A program made the translations under genes and the position numbers. A DNA stretch of 64,000 bases from Planctomycetaceae bacterium (lineage in GTDB: Bacteria > Planctomycetota > Planctomycetia > Pirellulales > Pirellulaceae), in NCBI GenBank assembly GCA_020638995.1, contig JACKHM010000005.1, positions 1 to 64,000 of the forward strand. Direction: 5' to 3'. Of the stretch, positions 24,307-34,049 are shown one piece after another; position 1 is the first letter of the stretch; every line of letters starts with the position of its first letter. The notes under the pieces were generated by a model, which was not told where the DNA came from, ran no database searches, and saw nothing but the letters and a program-made list of their open reading frames with translations.

Positions 24307-26391
24307 ATGTCTGTCGCTCGCCTAATGTCGGTATTGCTTCTCGTTTACGCACTCGGGCAACAAGTTCGTGCGGAACCAAATCCGATCACGATCAGGATGC
24401 ACCACTTGCGAGTCGGTGCCGAACGCGAGTGGTCCGACTTCCCCGAGACTCCGGAGTCGACTCGATTAAGCTTGAGTTTCGCAGCGAAGTCAAGTGACAA
24501 GGTATCAACGCTTCGGCTCCGCCAGCAAGATGTGAAGCAAACTTGGAAAGTCCGGTTGAACAACGAGGACTTGGGAGGCTTGCTGATTGACGAGAATGAT
24601 ATGGTCATCTACTTCCAAGTTCCCCCAGGAATTCTCGTCGACGGAGTCAATCAGCTGCGGATAGAGCAACAAGGTAATCAATCCGACGACATTCGAGTTG
24701 GCGATATCTGGATTGATGACCGATCTGTTACACAAGTTCTTGGCGAAGCCACGGTCGATCTGTCCGTCGTTGATGCCGATCGACAACAGCCGATTCCTTG
24801 TCGAATCACGATATTGAATGCTGACGGGGCGTTACAAACACCAGGGTGCCAATCCAACGACCATTTGGCAGTGCGCCCGGGCATCGTCTACACGTCAACG
24901 GGGCATGCGTCATTTGGATTGCCGGAGGGTTCTTATCGTGTGATTGTCGGGCGCGGCTTTGAATATTCGATCGACGAGTCGGAGTTGGCCGTCAAAGCAG
25001 GAGATAAAATCAGCCGCACACTTTCCATTCGACGGGAAGTCCCGACAGAGGGATATGTTGCGTGCGACACACACGTTCATACCCGCACGCATTCCGGGCA
25101 TGGTGACGCGACCGTCCAGGAGCGTATGATTACGCTCGCAGCAGAAGGGATCGAGTTGCCGGTTGCCACCGATCACAACGCGCACATAGACCATGATCCG
25201 TTTGCACGCGAGATGAAGGTGCGCAGGTATTTCACGCCTGTCGTCGGCAATGAAGTTACTACACGCACCGGCCACTTCAATATCTTTCCCGTCGCTCAGG
25301 GGGCAAAGACTCCCGATCATCGATCCGACGAGTGGAAGCAGACGCTAGGTAACATTTTTGATGTTCCAGGTGTTCAAGTTGCGATCCTCAATCATGCTCG
25401 TGATGTTCACGGCGGTACAACACCTTTTGCCCCTCAACAATTTAACGATGCTGTGGGGGAGAATACGGCTGGTTGGTATATGGGCTTTAACGCTATGGAA
25501 GTTGTGAATTCGGGTGCAACTCAAACCGATGTGTTACAGCTATTCCATGATTGGATGGCGTTATTGAATCGAGGCTACTCCATCACGCCGGTTGGGAGCA
25601 GCGATTCACATGACGTCGGACGGCACTTTGTTGGTCAGGGGAGAACATACATTCGCTGTGACGACCGAGATGCCTCGAACATCGACGTTGCTCGGGCAAC
25701 CGAAAGTTTTATGCACGGCAATGTCATGGTCAGTTACGGTCTGCTTGCCGAGCTGAAAGTCAATGGGCGATATCAATCGGGAGACTTGGCGAAAGTTGCT
25801 GGCGATGAAGTGACCGTCGACTTGCGAATCCTCGGTCCGCGTTGGGTCAGTGTTGACAAAGTTATGCTATTTGCAAATGGAGAATTGGTACGAGAGCAAG
25901 CCGTCGAGGACGGCGATCATCGCGCGCAACTCGCAGGAGTTTTGTGGGCAGACCAGTGGAAGCTGTCCACCGCGCATTACGATCGCCATCTTGTTGCGAT
26001 CGCGGTTGGCCCTGGAATTCAGAGTTTGCATTGGAGGACTGCGAAGCCCTATCAGCCCGATACAATCGATCCTAAGACGAGTGTGCTCGGTTGCAGCGGG
26101 GCGGTCTGGCTCGACGCGGATGGAGACGGTGAACGCAGTTCTGCACGGCACTATGCTGAGGAAATCGTATCGCGAGCCCGTGGTGATCTGCAGGTTTTGT
26201 TTAACGACCTCTCCCACTACGATTCCGCCGTTGCAGCACAAACAGCGTTACTGCTCCAAGCGTCGGGCCATTCCTTAATCGATGAGGCAATTCAACAGCA
26301 CCTCGCCAACGCAAGTGAATCGACATCGCGGGGATTTAAGCGTTATTTCGACGCCTGGCGCGAAGGCCAACTGGCGAGGCAGGCTCGGTGA
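24307..26391 (+). CDS. CehA/McbA-type secreted PHP-like metallohydrolase
   Basis: 694 residues. The ATG at 24307 is chosen over the adjoining TTG because AGGAG lies at 24296-24300. A signal peptide (LMSVLLLVYALGQQVRA) is followed by about 230 residues of beta-sandwich text. The hydrolase domain begins at CDTHVHTRTHSGHGD (metal-binding HxH), with TDHNAHID, VVGNEVTTRTGHFNIFP, ILNHARDVHGG and GSSDSHDVG supplying further His/Asp ligands, as in CehA-like members of the PHP superfamily. A C-terminal beta domain (about 480-590) and a helical tail finish the chain. It likely hydrolyses an ester or phosphoester outside the cytoplasm; substrate unknown. Confidence 0.82.
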   Translation: MSVARLMSVLLLVYALGQQVRAEPNPITIRMHHLRVGAEREWSDFPETPESTRLSLSFAAKSSDKVSTLRLRQQDVKQTWKVRLNNEDLGGLLIDENDMVIYFQVPPGILVDGVNQLRIEQQGNQSDDIRVGDIWIDDRSVTQVLGEATVDLSVVDADRQQPIPCRITILNADGALQTPGCQSNDHLAVRPGIVYTSTGHASFGLPEGSYRVIVGRGFEYSIDESELAVKAGDKISRTLSIRREVPTEGYVACDTHVHTRTHSGHGDATVQERMITLAAEGIELPVATDHNAHIDHDPFAREMKVRRYFTPVVGNEVTTRTGHFNIFPVAQGAKTPDHRSDEWKQTLGNIFDVPGVQVAILNHARDVHGGTTPFAPQQFNDAVGENTAGWYMGFNAMEVVNSGATQTDVLQLFHDWMALLNRGYSITPVGSSDSHDVGRHFVGQGRTYIRCDDRDASNIDVARATESFMHGNVMVSYGLLAELKVNGRYQSGDLAKVAGDEVTVDLRILGPRWVSVDKVMLFANGELVREQAVEDGDHRAQLAGVLWADQWKLSTAHYDRHLVAIAVGPGIQSLHWRTAKPYQPDTIDPKTSVLGCSGAVWLDADGDGERSSARHYAEEIVSRARGDLQVLFNDLSHYDSAVAAQTALLLQASGHSLIDEAIQQHLANASESTSRGFKRYFDAWREGQLARQAR

Positions 26392-26464
26392 CCCATGTTG
26401 CTCTACCGCGTTGCCAAGTACTTGCGGCGGAAGTTGCCGCTCGGACTCGCGGCTTATCAAGTCA

Positions 26465-27067
26465 TCAGGTCTGCGAAACGAATCGCTTTCCGGCCTCATA
26501 AGCCGAAATCTTGTCCTCTTGTAGCAGCGTCAAGGCAATGTCGTCCAAGCCTTGCAGCATGTTACGTCGGCGAGATTCGTCGATTTCGAATGAGAGTTTG
26601 AGGCCGTATTCATCGGTTATAGTTTGCGCCTCAAGATCGACGGAAAGCCGATATTCCGGGTGCTTCGCGGCCAGGGCGAACAATTGCTCAACCGTTTCTT
26701 CGCTCAATTTGATGGGCAGCACCGAATTCTTGAAGCAGTTGTTATAGAAGATGTCGGCGAACGACGGCGCGATGATGACTTTAATGCCGTAGTCAGCGAG
26801 AGCCCAGACGGCGTGTTCGCGACTCGAACCGCAGCCGAAGTTGCGGCGGGCCAACAAGACCGTCGCTCCTTTTGCCTCGGGCTTGTTCAGTTCAAAGTTG
26901 GGATTGTCTGACCCATCCTCGTTGAACCGCCAATCGAAAAACAAGAACTGTCCAAAACCTGTCCGTTCGATGCGTTTGAGGAATTGCTTGGGAATGATTT
27001 GATCAGTATCAACTGCGGCGCGGTCCATTGATGCGACCAGACCGGCGTGCTTTGTAAATGGTTCCAT
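26465..27067 (-). CDS. leuD: 3-isopropylmalate dehydratase small subunit
   Basis: 200 residues from the ATG at 27067-27065; a start six codons upstream is possible but the family begins MEPFTKH. Characteristic text: DTDQIIPKQFLKRIERTGFG, FFDWRF, NFGCGSSREHAVWAL and IIAPSFADIFYNNC. Together with LeuC it interconverts 2-isopropylmalate and 3-isopropylmalate in leucine biosynthesis; this subunit supplies the swivelling domain that closes on the substrate. It follows leuC by 48 bp on the same strand. Confidence 0.97.
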   Translation of the reverse strand: MEPFTKHAGLVASMDRAAVDTDQIIPKQFLKRIERTGFGQFLFFDWRFNEDGSDNPNFELNKPEAKGATVLLARRNFGCGSSREHAVWALADYGIKVIIAPSFADIFYNNCFKNSVLPIKLSEETVEQLFALAAKHPEYRLSVDLEAQTITDEYGLKLSFEIDESRRRNMLQGLDDIALTLLQEDKISAYEAGKRFVSQT

Positions 27068-27115
27068 AACTTGGGGTATCCACAATGCGAATAACGAATG
27101 ATTGAAAACGGGTGC

Positions 27116-28528
27116 CTACTTGAAGTCCCACTCGCGTACGTCGACAAAGTGGCCGGCGACAGCAGCCGCAGCCGCCATGGCCGGAGATACGAGGTGAGTT
27201 CGCCCGCCCTTACCTTGTCGACCCTCAAAGTTGCGATTGCTTGTTGAAGCACAACGCTCGCCTGGGGCGAGTTTATCTGGGTTCATGGCGAGACACATGC
27301 TGCAACCAGCTTCGCGCCACTCGAAACCGGCCTCCGTGAAGATTTTGTCCAGCCCTTCCGCTTCGGCTTGAGCTTTCACCTGACCGCTGCCGGGAACGAC
27401 CATCGCGTTCACGCCACTCGACACTCGATGTCCCTTAGCGACGCTTGCCGCAGCACGCAAATCTTCAATCCGTCCGTTTGTACACGAGCCGATGAAGACT
27501 CGATTAATGGCGACATCCGTGAATGGTATGCCGGCTCTGAGATCCATATACTCCAACGCGCGAGCGGCTGACTTCTGCTCAGTTTCGTCGCCTATCGATG
27601 ACGGATCGGGGATGGCTCCATTCACTGCTGCGACTTGGCCAGGGTTCGTTCCCCAGGTAACTTGCGGTGCGATATCGGCGGCACGGAACGCAAGTGACTT
27701 GTCGTAGGTTGCACCGGGATCAGAAGGCAACTGCTTCCATCGCGCTACCGCCGCATCAAAGTCGCTGGGCGCAAATTCACGACCGCGCAAGTAGTCGAAG
27801 GTTTTGTCGTCCGGTGCGATCATTCCGGCTCGCGCCCCAGCTTCGATCGACATATTGCAGACGGTCATGCGTTCTTCCATGCTCAACGCTCGAATCGTGC
27901 TGCCGGTGTATTCGATCACGTAGCCTGTTCCGCCGTCAGTCGTGATCTGGCCGATTAGATACAGGATAATATCCTTAGCTGTCACCCCAGGCGGCAGCGT
28001 GCCATCGACTCTCAACTCCAAGGTCTTCGGATAGTTCTGCAGCAACGTCTGTGTGGCGAGGACGTGCTCGACTTCGCTGGTTCCAATACCAAAGGCCAAC
28101 GCTCCGAAAGCCCCATGCGTTGCCGTGTGGCTGTCACCGCAGACAACGGTCATGCCAGGTTGGGTATATCCCAATTCCGGGCCGATGACATGCACGATTC
28201 CTTGCTTCGAGTCGTTAAGGTCGTACAGCTTGATGCCGAATTCCTTGCAATTGTTGCGGAGAGTATCGACCTGCTTTTTTGAGATCGGATCCGCGATCGG
28301 CAGGGCGCGATCCGTTGTGGGAATATTGTGGTCGGGCGTCGCAATCGTCTTCTTTGGACGGCGCACCTTGCGACCCGCGAGCCGGAGTCCCTCGAACGCC
28401 TGAGGGCTGGTGACTTCGTGTACTAATTGGAGATCGACATAAATAATTGCCTGTTTCTCAGGCTCGGCATGGACTAAATGGTTATGCCAGATCTTCTCAA
28501 ACATCGTCTGCGGAGTGGCTGTCGTCAT
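27116..28528 (-). CDS. leuC: 3-isopropylmalate dehydratase large subunit
   Basis: 470 residues, full length for the bacterial LeuC family. The aconitase fold is marked by MFEKIWHNHLV, DHNIPTTDR, VCGDSHTATHGAFGALAFGIGTSEVEHVLATQ, and the cluster-binding cysteines in IGSCTNGR and CSMCLAMNPD, which hold the [4Fe-4S] cluster. SNRNFEGRQG completes the substrate site. It is first in the leuCD unit. No leucine-rich leader peptide or T-box was recognised upstream, and leuA and leuB are not in the window. Confidence 0.97.
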   Translation of the reverse strand: MTTATPQTMFEKIWHNHLVHAEPEKQAIIYVDLQLVHEVTSPQAFEGLRLAGRKVRRPKKTIATPDHNIPTTDRALPIADPISKKQVDTLRNNCKEFGIKLYDLNDSKQGIVHVIGPELGYTQPGMTVVCGDSHTATHGAFGALAFGIGTSEVEHVLATQTLLQNYPKTLELRVDGTLPPGVTAKDIILYLIGQITTDGGTGYVIEYTGSTIRALSMEERMTVCNMSIEAGARAGMIAPDDKTFDYLRGREFAPSDFDAAVARWKQLPSDPGATYDKSLAFRAADIAPQVTWGTNPGQVAAVNGAIPDPSSIGDETEQKSAARALEYMDLRAGIPFTDVAINRVFIGSCTNGRIEDLRAAASVAKGHRVSSGVNAMVVPGSGQVKAQAEAEGLDKIFTEAGFEWREAGCSMCLAMNPDKLAPGERCASTSNRNFEGRQGKGGRTHLVSPAMAAAAAVAGHFVDVREWDFK

Positions 28529-28942
28529 TCGTCGTTCTCACTGCTTCTGCGTGGACTGGGCAATTAACCAAGGCTTTGGTCGGAAAAGATGTGATTTCAC
28601 GTGTTCGTGCGGATTACTACCACCACTTTTCTCATCGTGACCGTTGGCCACCTACGAGACAGCGATAGTAACGCAAATTGTTTGTCTTCTCGGCGGTTTC
28701 GTCGCAAGTTTGGCATTCTAGCCGACAGAGGACCGTCTGGGGAGGTTCGGTGTTGTGCGACAACCAGCCTGGTTTCCACAACGCCTGATATTCTTCTGGC
28801 TGATAGGAATCCGACCCAATTCTGTGTCAATAATGCGACTGTGTGGAGATTTCCGGACCTCGGCACGCTATACTTTCACACAATATTTTCACACAGCGGT
28901 GAAGTGGTCCGGTTTGAGGGTGCGTAGTTCTCAGGACAAATT
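28529..28942. other. Intergenic region of 414 bp between divergent leuC and kinase-Hsp70 genes
   Basis: It must contain both promoters. Open frames up to 108 codons cross it but have no family resemblance or good ribosome-binding site. I see no CIRCE-type heat-shock operator (TTAGCACTC-N9-GAGTGCTAA) despite the Hsp70 domain downstream, no T-box, and no RNA gene. Confidence 0.5.
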
Positions 28943-31660
28943 GTGGTATCGATCGATGAATTCCTCGAAGGTTTAACGGCGAGCGGTCTTATGACCGTCG
29001 AGGAAGTGCATGCCTTACAGGTGAGTCTGCCTCCCACAGATGGTCCGATTTCCGTCAAGGCTCTCGCCACCGAACTGGTTCGTCGCGGTCGGTTAACGAA
29101 GTACCAGGTCGGTCGAATTGCATCCGGTCGGAGCGCGGGGCTTGTTCTGGGTAAGTATGTTATTCAGGACAAGATCGGCGAAGGAGGAATGGGGGAGGTG
29201 TTCGTCGCGGAACATCGGCGGATGAAACGCCCGGTGGTGGTCAAGGTCCTGCCCGAGACCGCTATGTCGTCTGCCGGCTCCGTCGAGCGATTTCAGCGCG
29301 AAGTGGAAGCAGCCGCACAGCTCTCGCACCCAAACATTGTCACCGCATTCGACGCCGACGAAGAGAACGGTGTTCACTTTTTGGTGATGGAGCATGTGGA
29401 AGGCGAGTCGCTCGGCGAATTGGCGACCCGACAGGGGCCACTGGCGATGGATCTGGCCTTGTCGTGTGCGCTGCAAGCTGCCATCGGACTAGAATATGCC
29501 CATGCGACCGGGATTATTCACCGTGATATCAAGCCCAATAACTTGTTGATTGACAAGACGGGAGCCGTCAAGATCCTCGACATGGGGTTGGCCCGCTTCG
29601 AGGACGAGCGAAGCACGCTGCCAATGGGTGATGATGGATTGACCAAGCAAAACCACATCATCGGCACGGTCGAATACATGTCACCTGAGCAAGTCGATGA
29701 CTCGGCGAATGTCGACCGGCGGTCTGATATCTACAGCCTCGGTTGCACGCTCTATCGCTTACTGACCGGAACTCCTCCCTTCCAGGGCGAGACGCTGGTC
29801 AAAACATTGTTGGCGCATCGCACTGATCCGATCCCCTCAATTCGTGCTGCTCGCCCTGATGCGCCCGAATGGCTGGAGGAAGTATTTCGCCGTATGCTGG
29901 CCAAGCGTCCAGAGGATCGTTACCAATCGATGTCCGAGTTAATCAGTGACTTGGAGACACATCTAGAGTCGATGGGTGTGGTGGTTCCGAGGTCGCAGCT
30001 TTCGCAAATGCCGAAGGTCGCATCCAAAGAGCCCGACACAAAAACGCTCGATACGCCCCAGACCTTGCGGCTCGAGAAGCCTTCCGACGTGGCGACACTC
30101 GCGAAAGAAGCGGCCGAAGCGTTGGCGACTCCACCGCAAAGATCGGCACCGGCAATTGGCATCGATCTGGGAACTACGTTCTCCGCAATTGCGCATTTGG
30201 ACAACGCTGGGCGTCCTCAAATACTTTCAAACCAAGAAGGCGACAAGACGACTCCGAGCGTGGTGCTAATAGAAGACGGTAACGTCGTTGTTGGCAAAGA
30301 AGCTGCGAAGGCGATGGCCACGGACATGGAGTTCATCGCCGAGTGTGCGAAACGGGACCTGGGGATGGAGGTCTTTCACCATACCATCGGTGGCGTCGAC
30401 TATCCGCCGGAAGTGATTCAGGCTTGGATCCTCAAAAAAGTGCGGTTGGACGCTCAGCGGCAAATCGGCGAATTCTCGAAGGCAGTCGTGACGGTTCCCG
30501 CATATTTTGATGAAGTACGCCGAAAAGCAACGCAGGATGCGGGTTATATTGCCGGGATTGATGTCATCGACATCATCAACGAGCCGACTGCGGCGGCGCT
30601 GGCTTTCGGTTTTCAGCATGGTCGCCTTTATCCTGGAGCGAGTCTAGATAAACCGAAGCGAGTCCTGGTTTATGATCTGGGTGGCGGCACCTTCGACGTG
30701 ACGATCATGGAGATTGCGGATGGTGAGTTCGTAACCCTGGCGACAGATGGTGACGTGCAGCTAGGCGGACGCGATTGGGATCAAAGGTTAGTTGACTATA
30801 TCGCCGAGCAGTTCATCCGGAAGCATGGAATCGATCCAAGAGAAGATCCAAATACACTGGGCCGTCTTTTGCGAGAGTGCGAAGATGCCAAACGCACTCT
30901 ATCGACGCGAACGAAAGCGTCGGTGGCGTGCGATTTTCAGGGCCGTGCAGAACGCTTCGAAGTGACGAGGCAGTTTTTTGAAGAGATCACTCAGGACCTG
31001 TTGGAGAGGACCGCGTTTACGACGCGGCACACGCTGCAGGCCACTGGATTGAGCTGGGAAGATATCGACCACGTGCTAACCGTGGGCGGATCGACGCGGA
31101 TGCCCGCCGTGATTGGGATGCTGACCATGTTAGCCGGACAGGTTCCAGACGACACATTGTCGCCCGACGAAGCCGTTGCGCAGGGGGCGGCGATTCATGC
31201 GGGGTTTGTGTTGGACCGTTTGGAGGGGCGTCGCCCGCAGGCGAGAGTACGAAACGTCAACTCACACAGCTTGGGAATTGTCGGAACCGACGCCAAAACC
31301 AAGCGGAAGCAAACGGCAGTGCTAATTCCCCGCAATACACCGCTTCCCGCCAAGGCCAAGCGAGTCTTCACAACGATGAAAGAAGGGCAGCGCTCTGTGG
31401 TGGCAAACATCGTGGAAGGTGAGAGTCGCGATCCCTCGGCCTGCATGCCGATTGGGCGCTGCACGGTGCGCAACCTGCCCCGCGACTTGCCCGCAGGCAC
31501 GCCGATCGAGGTGCGTTTCCAGTACGAAGATAACGGACGGCTGCGTATCGCCGTGACTATTGCAGGCGTCGACGGGCAAGCCACGCACGAAATCACGCGC
31601 GTACACAACCTGACTCAAAACGATCTCAGCGCCTGGCGAGCTAGAGTCGCCGGATTCTAG
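28943..31660 (+). CDS. Ser/Thr kinase fused to an Hsp70 (DnaK-like) chaperone
   Basis: 905 residues; GTG start. Residues 1-68 are the same N-terminal helical module as in the kinase at 3415 (EFLEGLTASGLMTVEEV, GRLTKYQVGRI). The kinase domain (70-340) has GEGGMGEVF, Lys101 in VVVKVLP, HRDIKPNNLL with Asp195, DMG (213-215) and SPE. After a linker, residues 403-770 are an Hsp70 nucleotide-binding domain: IGIDLGTTFSAIAHLD, VTVPAYFDEVRRKATQDAG, INEPTAAALAFG, VYDLGGGTFDVTIME and VGGSTRMPAV, all intact. The remaining 135 residues match only the beta substrate-binding part; the helical lid is missing. No transmembrane helix was seen, so it should be cytoplasmic. No dnaJ or grpE is adjacent. Confidence 0.95.
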   Translation: MVSIDEFLEGLTASGLMTVEEVHALQVSLPPTDGPISVKALATELVRRGRLTKYQVGRIASGRSAGLVLGKYVIQDKIGEGGMGEVFVAEHRRMKRPVVVKVLPETAMSSAGSVERFQREVEAAAQLSHPNIVTAFDADEENGVHFLVMEHVEGESLGELATRQGPLAMDLALSCALQAAIGLEYAHATGIIHRDIKPNNLLIDKTGAVKILDMGLARFEDERSTLPMGDDGLTKQNHIIGTVEYMSPEQVDDSANVDRRSDIYSLGCTLYRLLTGTPPFQGETLVKTLLAHRTDPIPSIRAARPDAPEWLEEVFRRMLAKRPEDRYQSMSELISDLETHLESMGVVVPRSQLSQMPKVASKEPDTKTLDTPQTLRLEKPSDVATLAKEAAEALATPPQRSAPAIGIDLGTTFSAIAHLDNAGRPQILSNQEGDKTTPSVVLIEDGNVVVGKEAAKAMATDMEFIAECAKRDLGMEVFHHTIGGVDYPPEVIQAWILKKVRLDAQRQIGEFSKAVVTVPAYFDEVRRKATQDAGYIAGIDVIDIINEPTAAALAFGFQHGRLYPGASLDKPKRVLVYDLGGGTFDVTIMEIADGEFVTLATDGDVQLGGRDWDQRLVDYIAEQFIRKHGIDPREDPNTLGRLLRECEDAKRTLSTRTKASVACDFQGRAERFEVTRQFFEEITQDLLERTAFTTRHTLQATGLSWEDIDHVLTVGGSTRMPAVIGMLTMLAGQVPDDTLSPDEAVAQGAAIHAGFVLDRLEGRRPQARVRNVNSHSLGIVGTDAKTKRKQTAVLIPRNTPLPAKAKRVFTTMKEGQRSVVANIVEGESRDPSACMPIGRCTVRNLPRDLPAGTPIEVRFQYEDNGRLRIAVTIAGVDGQATHEITRVHNLTQNDLSAWRARVAGF

Positions 31661-31787
31661 TTTTGCGGGAACAGTCGAGAGGTCCTTACTGCCTTTCTTC
31701 GAATGACGTTCGTCCCAGCGACAGCCGCTCGCGAATGCGAGGAACCCGATTTCTCCCGGGGCGTCGGCTCTTCTTGGGGCTTTGGGT

Positions 31788-32255
31788 CTAACGGAAAGCG
31801 GATTTGACTTCTGGTTTGTTCAGTACGACAAGCGACCAGATACCGATCGGTAGTCCCAGCAGACAGCCGCAGGAAATACAAGGTAGCATTGCCATGATCG
31901 ACGCTGCCATGGCGAGGCCGTAGGATTCGAGCTTCTTCATTTTGAGAGCTCCGACAATGACTAATGCATCGAACCCAAGTCCGATCGCGGCGCCCACGAT
32001 GGCTCCGATTCCCTGAGCCATCATCACGGTTTGGTCCGCGCCACCCTCGCCCTGTGCGGCGCCCATTCCAACACCGAGAACATTGAGCACGATTCCCAGA
32101 AGGTGCGCTGCTATTCCTAGTCCTCCCGCGACGAGTAACAGGGTAGCTGGCATATTCACTAGTTCGCTCGCATTGCCGACTGGAGGGCCTCCGCCTCCCG
32201 CGAAATTTCCACCTGGAGCTGGTTGGTAGGGATTCTCATAGGGATTGCTGCTCAT
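31788..32255 (-). CDS. Small four-helix membrane protein of unknown function
   Basis: 155 residues from the ATG at 32255-32253, which has AAAGGAAACACA upstream; ten more codons of open frame precede it. The N-terminus is Pro/Asn/Gly/Tyr-rich (NPYENPYQPAPGG), common in planctomycete membrane proteins and likely disordered. Hydrophobic segments are visible at about 37-63, 81-105, 113-130 and 130-147. CISCGCLLGLPIGIW near the end places cysteines at a membrane boundary. It is divergent from thiC and convergent with the kinase-Hsp70 gene. No function can be assigned. Confidence 0.75.
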   Translation of the reverse strand: MSSNPYENPYQPAPGGNFAGGGGPPVGNASELVNMPATLLLVAGGLGIAAHLLGIVLNVLGVGMGAAQGEGGADQTVMMAQGIGAIVGAAIGLGFDALVIVGALKMKKLESYGLAMAASIMAMLPCISCGCLLGLPIGIWSLVVLNKPEVKSAFR

Positions 32256-32558
32256 TGTGTTTCCTTTCGAATTGCACCGCTGCACCGCGTTGATGAGTGA
32301 GGCCGCAATGTGTTGGACGAATCACATTGTGGATGCAGCATTGTGACGAAATCCGCTCTGTGTTGCATAGCACCCCTGAGGCGATCGTCCGGACCTTGTC
32401 GTCAGTCGCGTGATGTCCTGATTCGATGGTGTGTCGGTGAATTGACAAGCACACGTTGAACGGTACGATGTGCAATGTAACTCTTTATGGCCCTTGGCTT
32501 TCTTTGCTTGCGAAGACGCACCGACGATGTTCTGCGTGCGATAGAAAGGATGCTTTCG
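32256..32558. other. Upstream region of thiC; no TPP riboswitch recognised
   Basis: Bacterial thiC genes often have a THI-box with CTGAGA and a later ACCTGATCTGGRTAATRCCAGCG-like segment. The 300 bp here include CCCTGAGGCG (near 32370) and CCTGATTCGATGG (near 32416) but not the rest of the conserved core or a convincing fold. AAAGGA lies 8 bases before the ATG. The opposite strand carries the promoter of the small membrane protein. Confidence 0.5.
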
Positions 32559-33893
32559 ATGACGACTCAACTCCTAGCCGCCCGAGCTGGTGAAATTACT
32601 CCCGAAATGGAGTTTGTTGCGAAACGAGAAGATTTGAATTCCGAGTTGGTTCGTGACGAAGTTGCCGCCGGTCGTATGGTCATTCCCGCCAACAAAGTCC
32701 ATCTTGCGGGCCGTTTGGAACCCATGTGTATCGGCGTGGCGGCAACGTGCAAGATCAACGCCAATATCGGCAATTCAGCCGTTACCAGTGATTCCGGTGA
32801 AGAGCTGCAAAAGCTCCACACCTCCGTGCATTTTGGTGCGGACACGGTGATGGACCTGTCGACCGGCAAAGATATCGACAATATTCGCCGAGCGATCATT
32901 GATGCGTCCCCGGTTCCGATTGGAACTGTGCCCATCTATCAGATGCTCGAGGAACTGGGTGGCAACATCGAAGACATGAATGCTCAGCACTTCCTGGACA
33001 TGGTTGAGCATCAGGCGAAGCAGGGTGTCGACTATATGACGGTTCATTGCGGTGTCTTGCTTGAGCACTTGCATCTTAGCACGAATCGTGTGACCGGCAT
33101 CGTGAGCCGTGGGGGCTCATTGATAGCCAAGTGGATGATGGTGCATCGCAAGCAAAATCCGCTTTACACACACTTTGATGACTTGTGCGATATCATGCGC
33201 GAGTATGACGTTACCTGGAGTTTGGGTGACGGGTTGCGCCCCGGCTCAATTGCCGATGCCAGTGATGAAGCTCAATTCGCCGAACTGGATGTACTTGGCG
33301 AGTTGACCAAACGTGGCCAGGAAAATGGTACGCAAGTAATGGTGGAGGGACCGGGGCACATTCCGATGGATCAAATTCAAATGAACATGGAACGCCAAGC
33401 CAAAGTGTGCAACGGCGCGCCTTTCTATGTCTTGGGTCCGTTGGTTACGGATATCGCTCCCGGTTACGACCATATTACCAGTGGCATCGGTGCGGCGCTC
33501 GCAGGTTGGCACGGAGCTGCCATGCTCTGTTACGTGACGCCCAAAGAACACCTTGGCCTGCCCAACAATGAAGATGTCAAGCAAGGTGTAATTGCCTACA
33601 AAATCGCGGCCCATGCGGCCGACGTTGCACGGCATCGTAAGGGTGCCCAAGATCGCGACGACGCTTTGTCCAGGGCTCGCTTCGAGTTCGATTGGAACGA
33701 ACAATTTCGGCTGTCGCTCGATCCGGAAACCGCTCGGGCCTATCACGACGAGACCCTGCCGCAGGATACTTTCAAAAGTGCTCATTTCTGCAGCATGTGT
33801 GGTCCCAAGTATTGCTCGATGAAAATCACAGAGGACATCCGCAAGATGGCGTCAGAAGGTGACCTCGTCGAGATCGGGATGCGTAAAGACTAG
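32559..33893 (+). CDS. thiC: Phosphomethylpyrimidine synthase ThiC
   Basis: 444 residues from the ATG at 32559; 24 further in-frame codons upstream do not look like ThiC. It is the shorter form without the extra N-terminal domain of E. coli ThiC. Core motifs: NANIGNSAVTSD, ADTVMDLSTGKDID, PVPIGTVPIYQ, DYMTVHCGV, GLRPGSIADASDEAQF, VEGPGHIPMDQI, and the radical-SAM cluster CSMCGPKYC (CxxCxxxxC) near the C-terminus. The enzyme converts aminoimidazole ribotide to HMP phosphate for the pyrimidine half of thiamine. It stands alone; thiO is 25 kb away. Confidence 0.97.
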   Translation: MTTQLLAARAGEITPEMEFVAKREDLNSELVRDEVAAGRMVIPANKVHLAGRLEPMCIGVAATCKINANIGNSAVTSDSGEELQKLHTSVHFGADTVMDLSTGKDIDNIRRAIIDASPVPIGTVPIYQMLEELGGNIEDMNAQHFLDMVEHQAKQGVDYMTVHCGVLLEHLHLSTNRVTGIVSRGGSLIAKWMMVHRKQNPLYTHFDDLCDIMREYDVTWSLGDGLRPGSIADASDEAQFAELDVLGELTKRGQENGTQVMVEGPGHIPMDQIQMNMERQAKVCNGAPFYVLGPLVTDIAPGYDHITSGIGAALAGWHGAAMLCYVTPKEHLGLPNNEDVKQGVIAYKIAAHAADVARHRKGAQDRDDALSRARFEFDWNEQFRLSLDPETARAYHDETLPQDTFKSAHFCSMCGPKYCSMKITEDIRKMASEGDLVEIGMRKD

Positions 33894-34049
33894 CCTTTAC
33901 GAAGTAGCCGTTACTTCCAGGTGACAAGCCGCCATTAATGGCAAGGTGACTGTTACCGCCTCTGACTTGTCGTGAACTCAGACTGGTTCGAGCTTTGTCT
34001 TTTGATCATTCACGGGATTCAACGCCGGGGGATTGGCGGACGGAGCTAA

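Noticed and set aside
32370..32430. TPP riboswitch before thiC
   Set aside because: Only isolated pieces resemble the consensus and no complete pairing scheme could be drawn.
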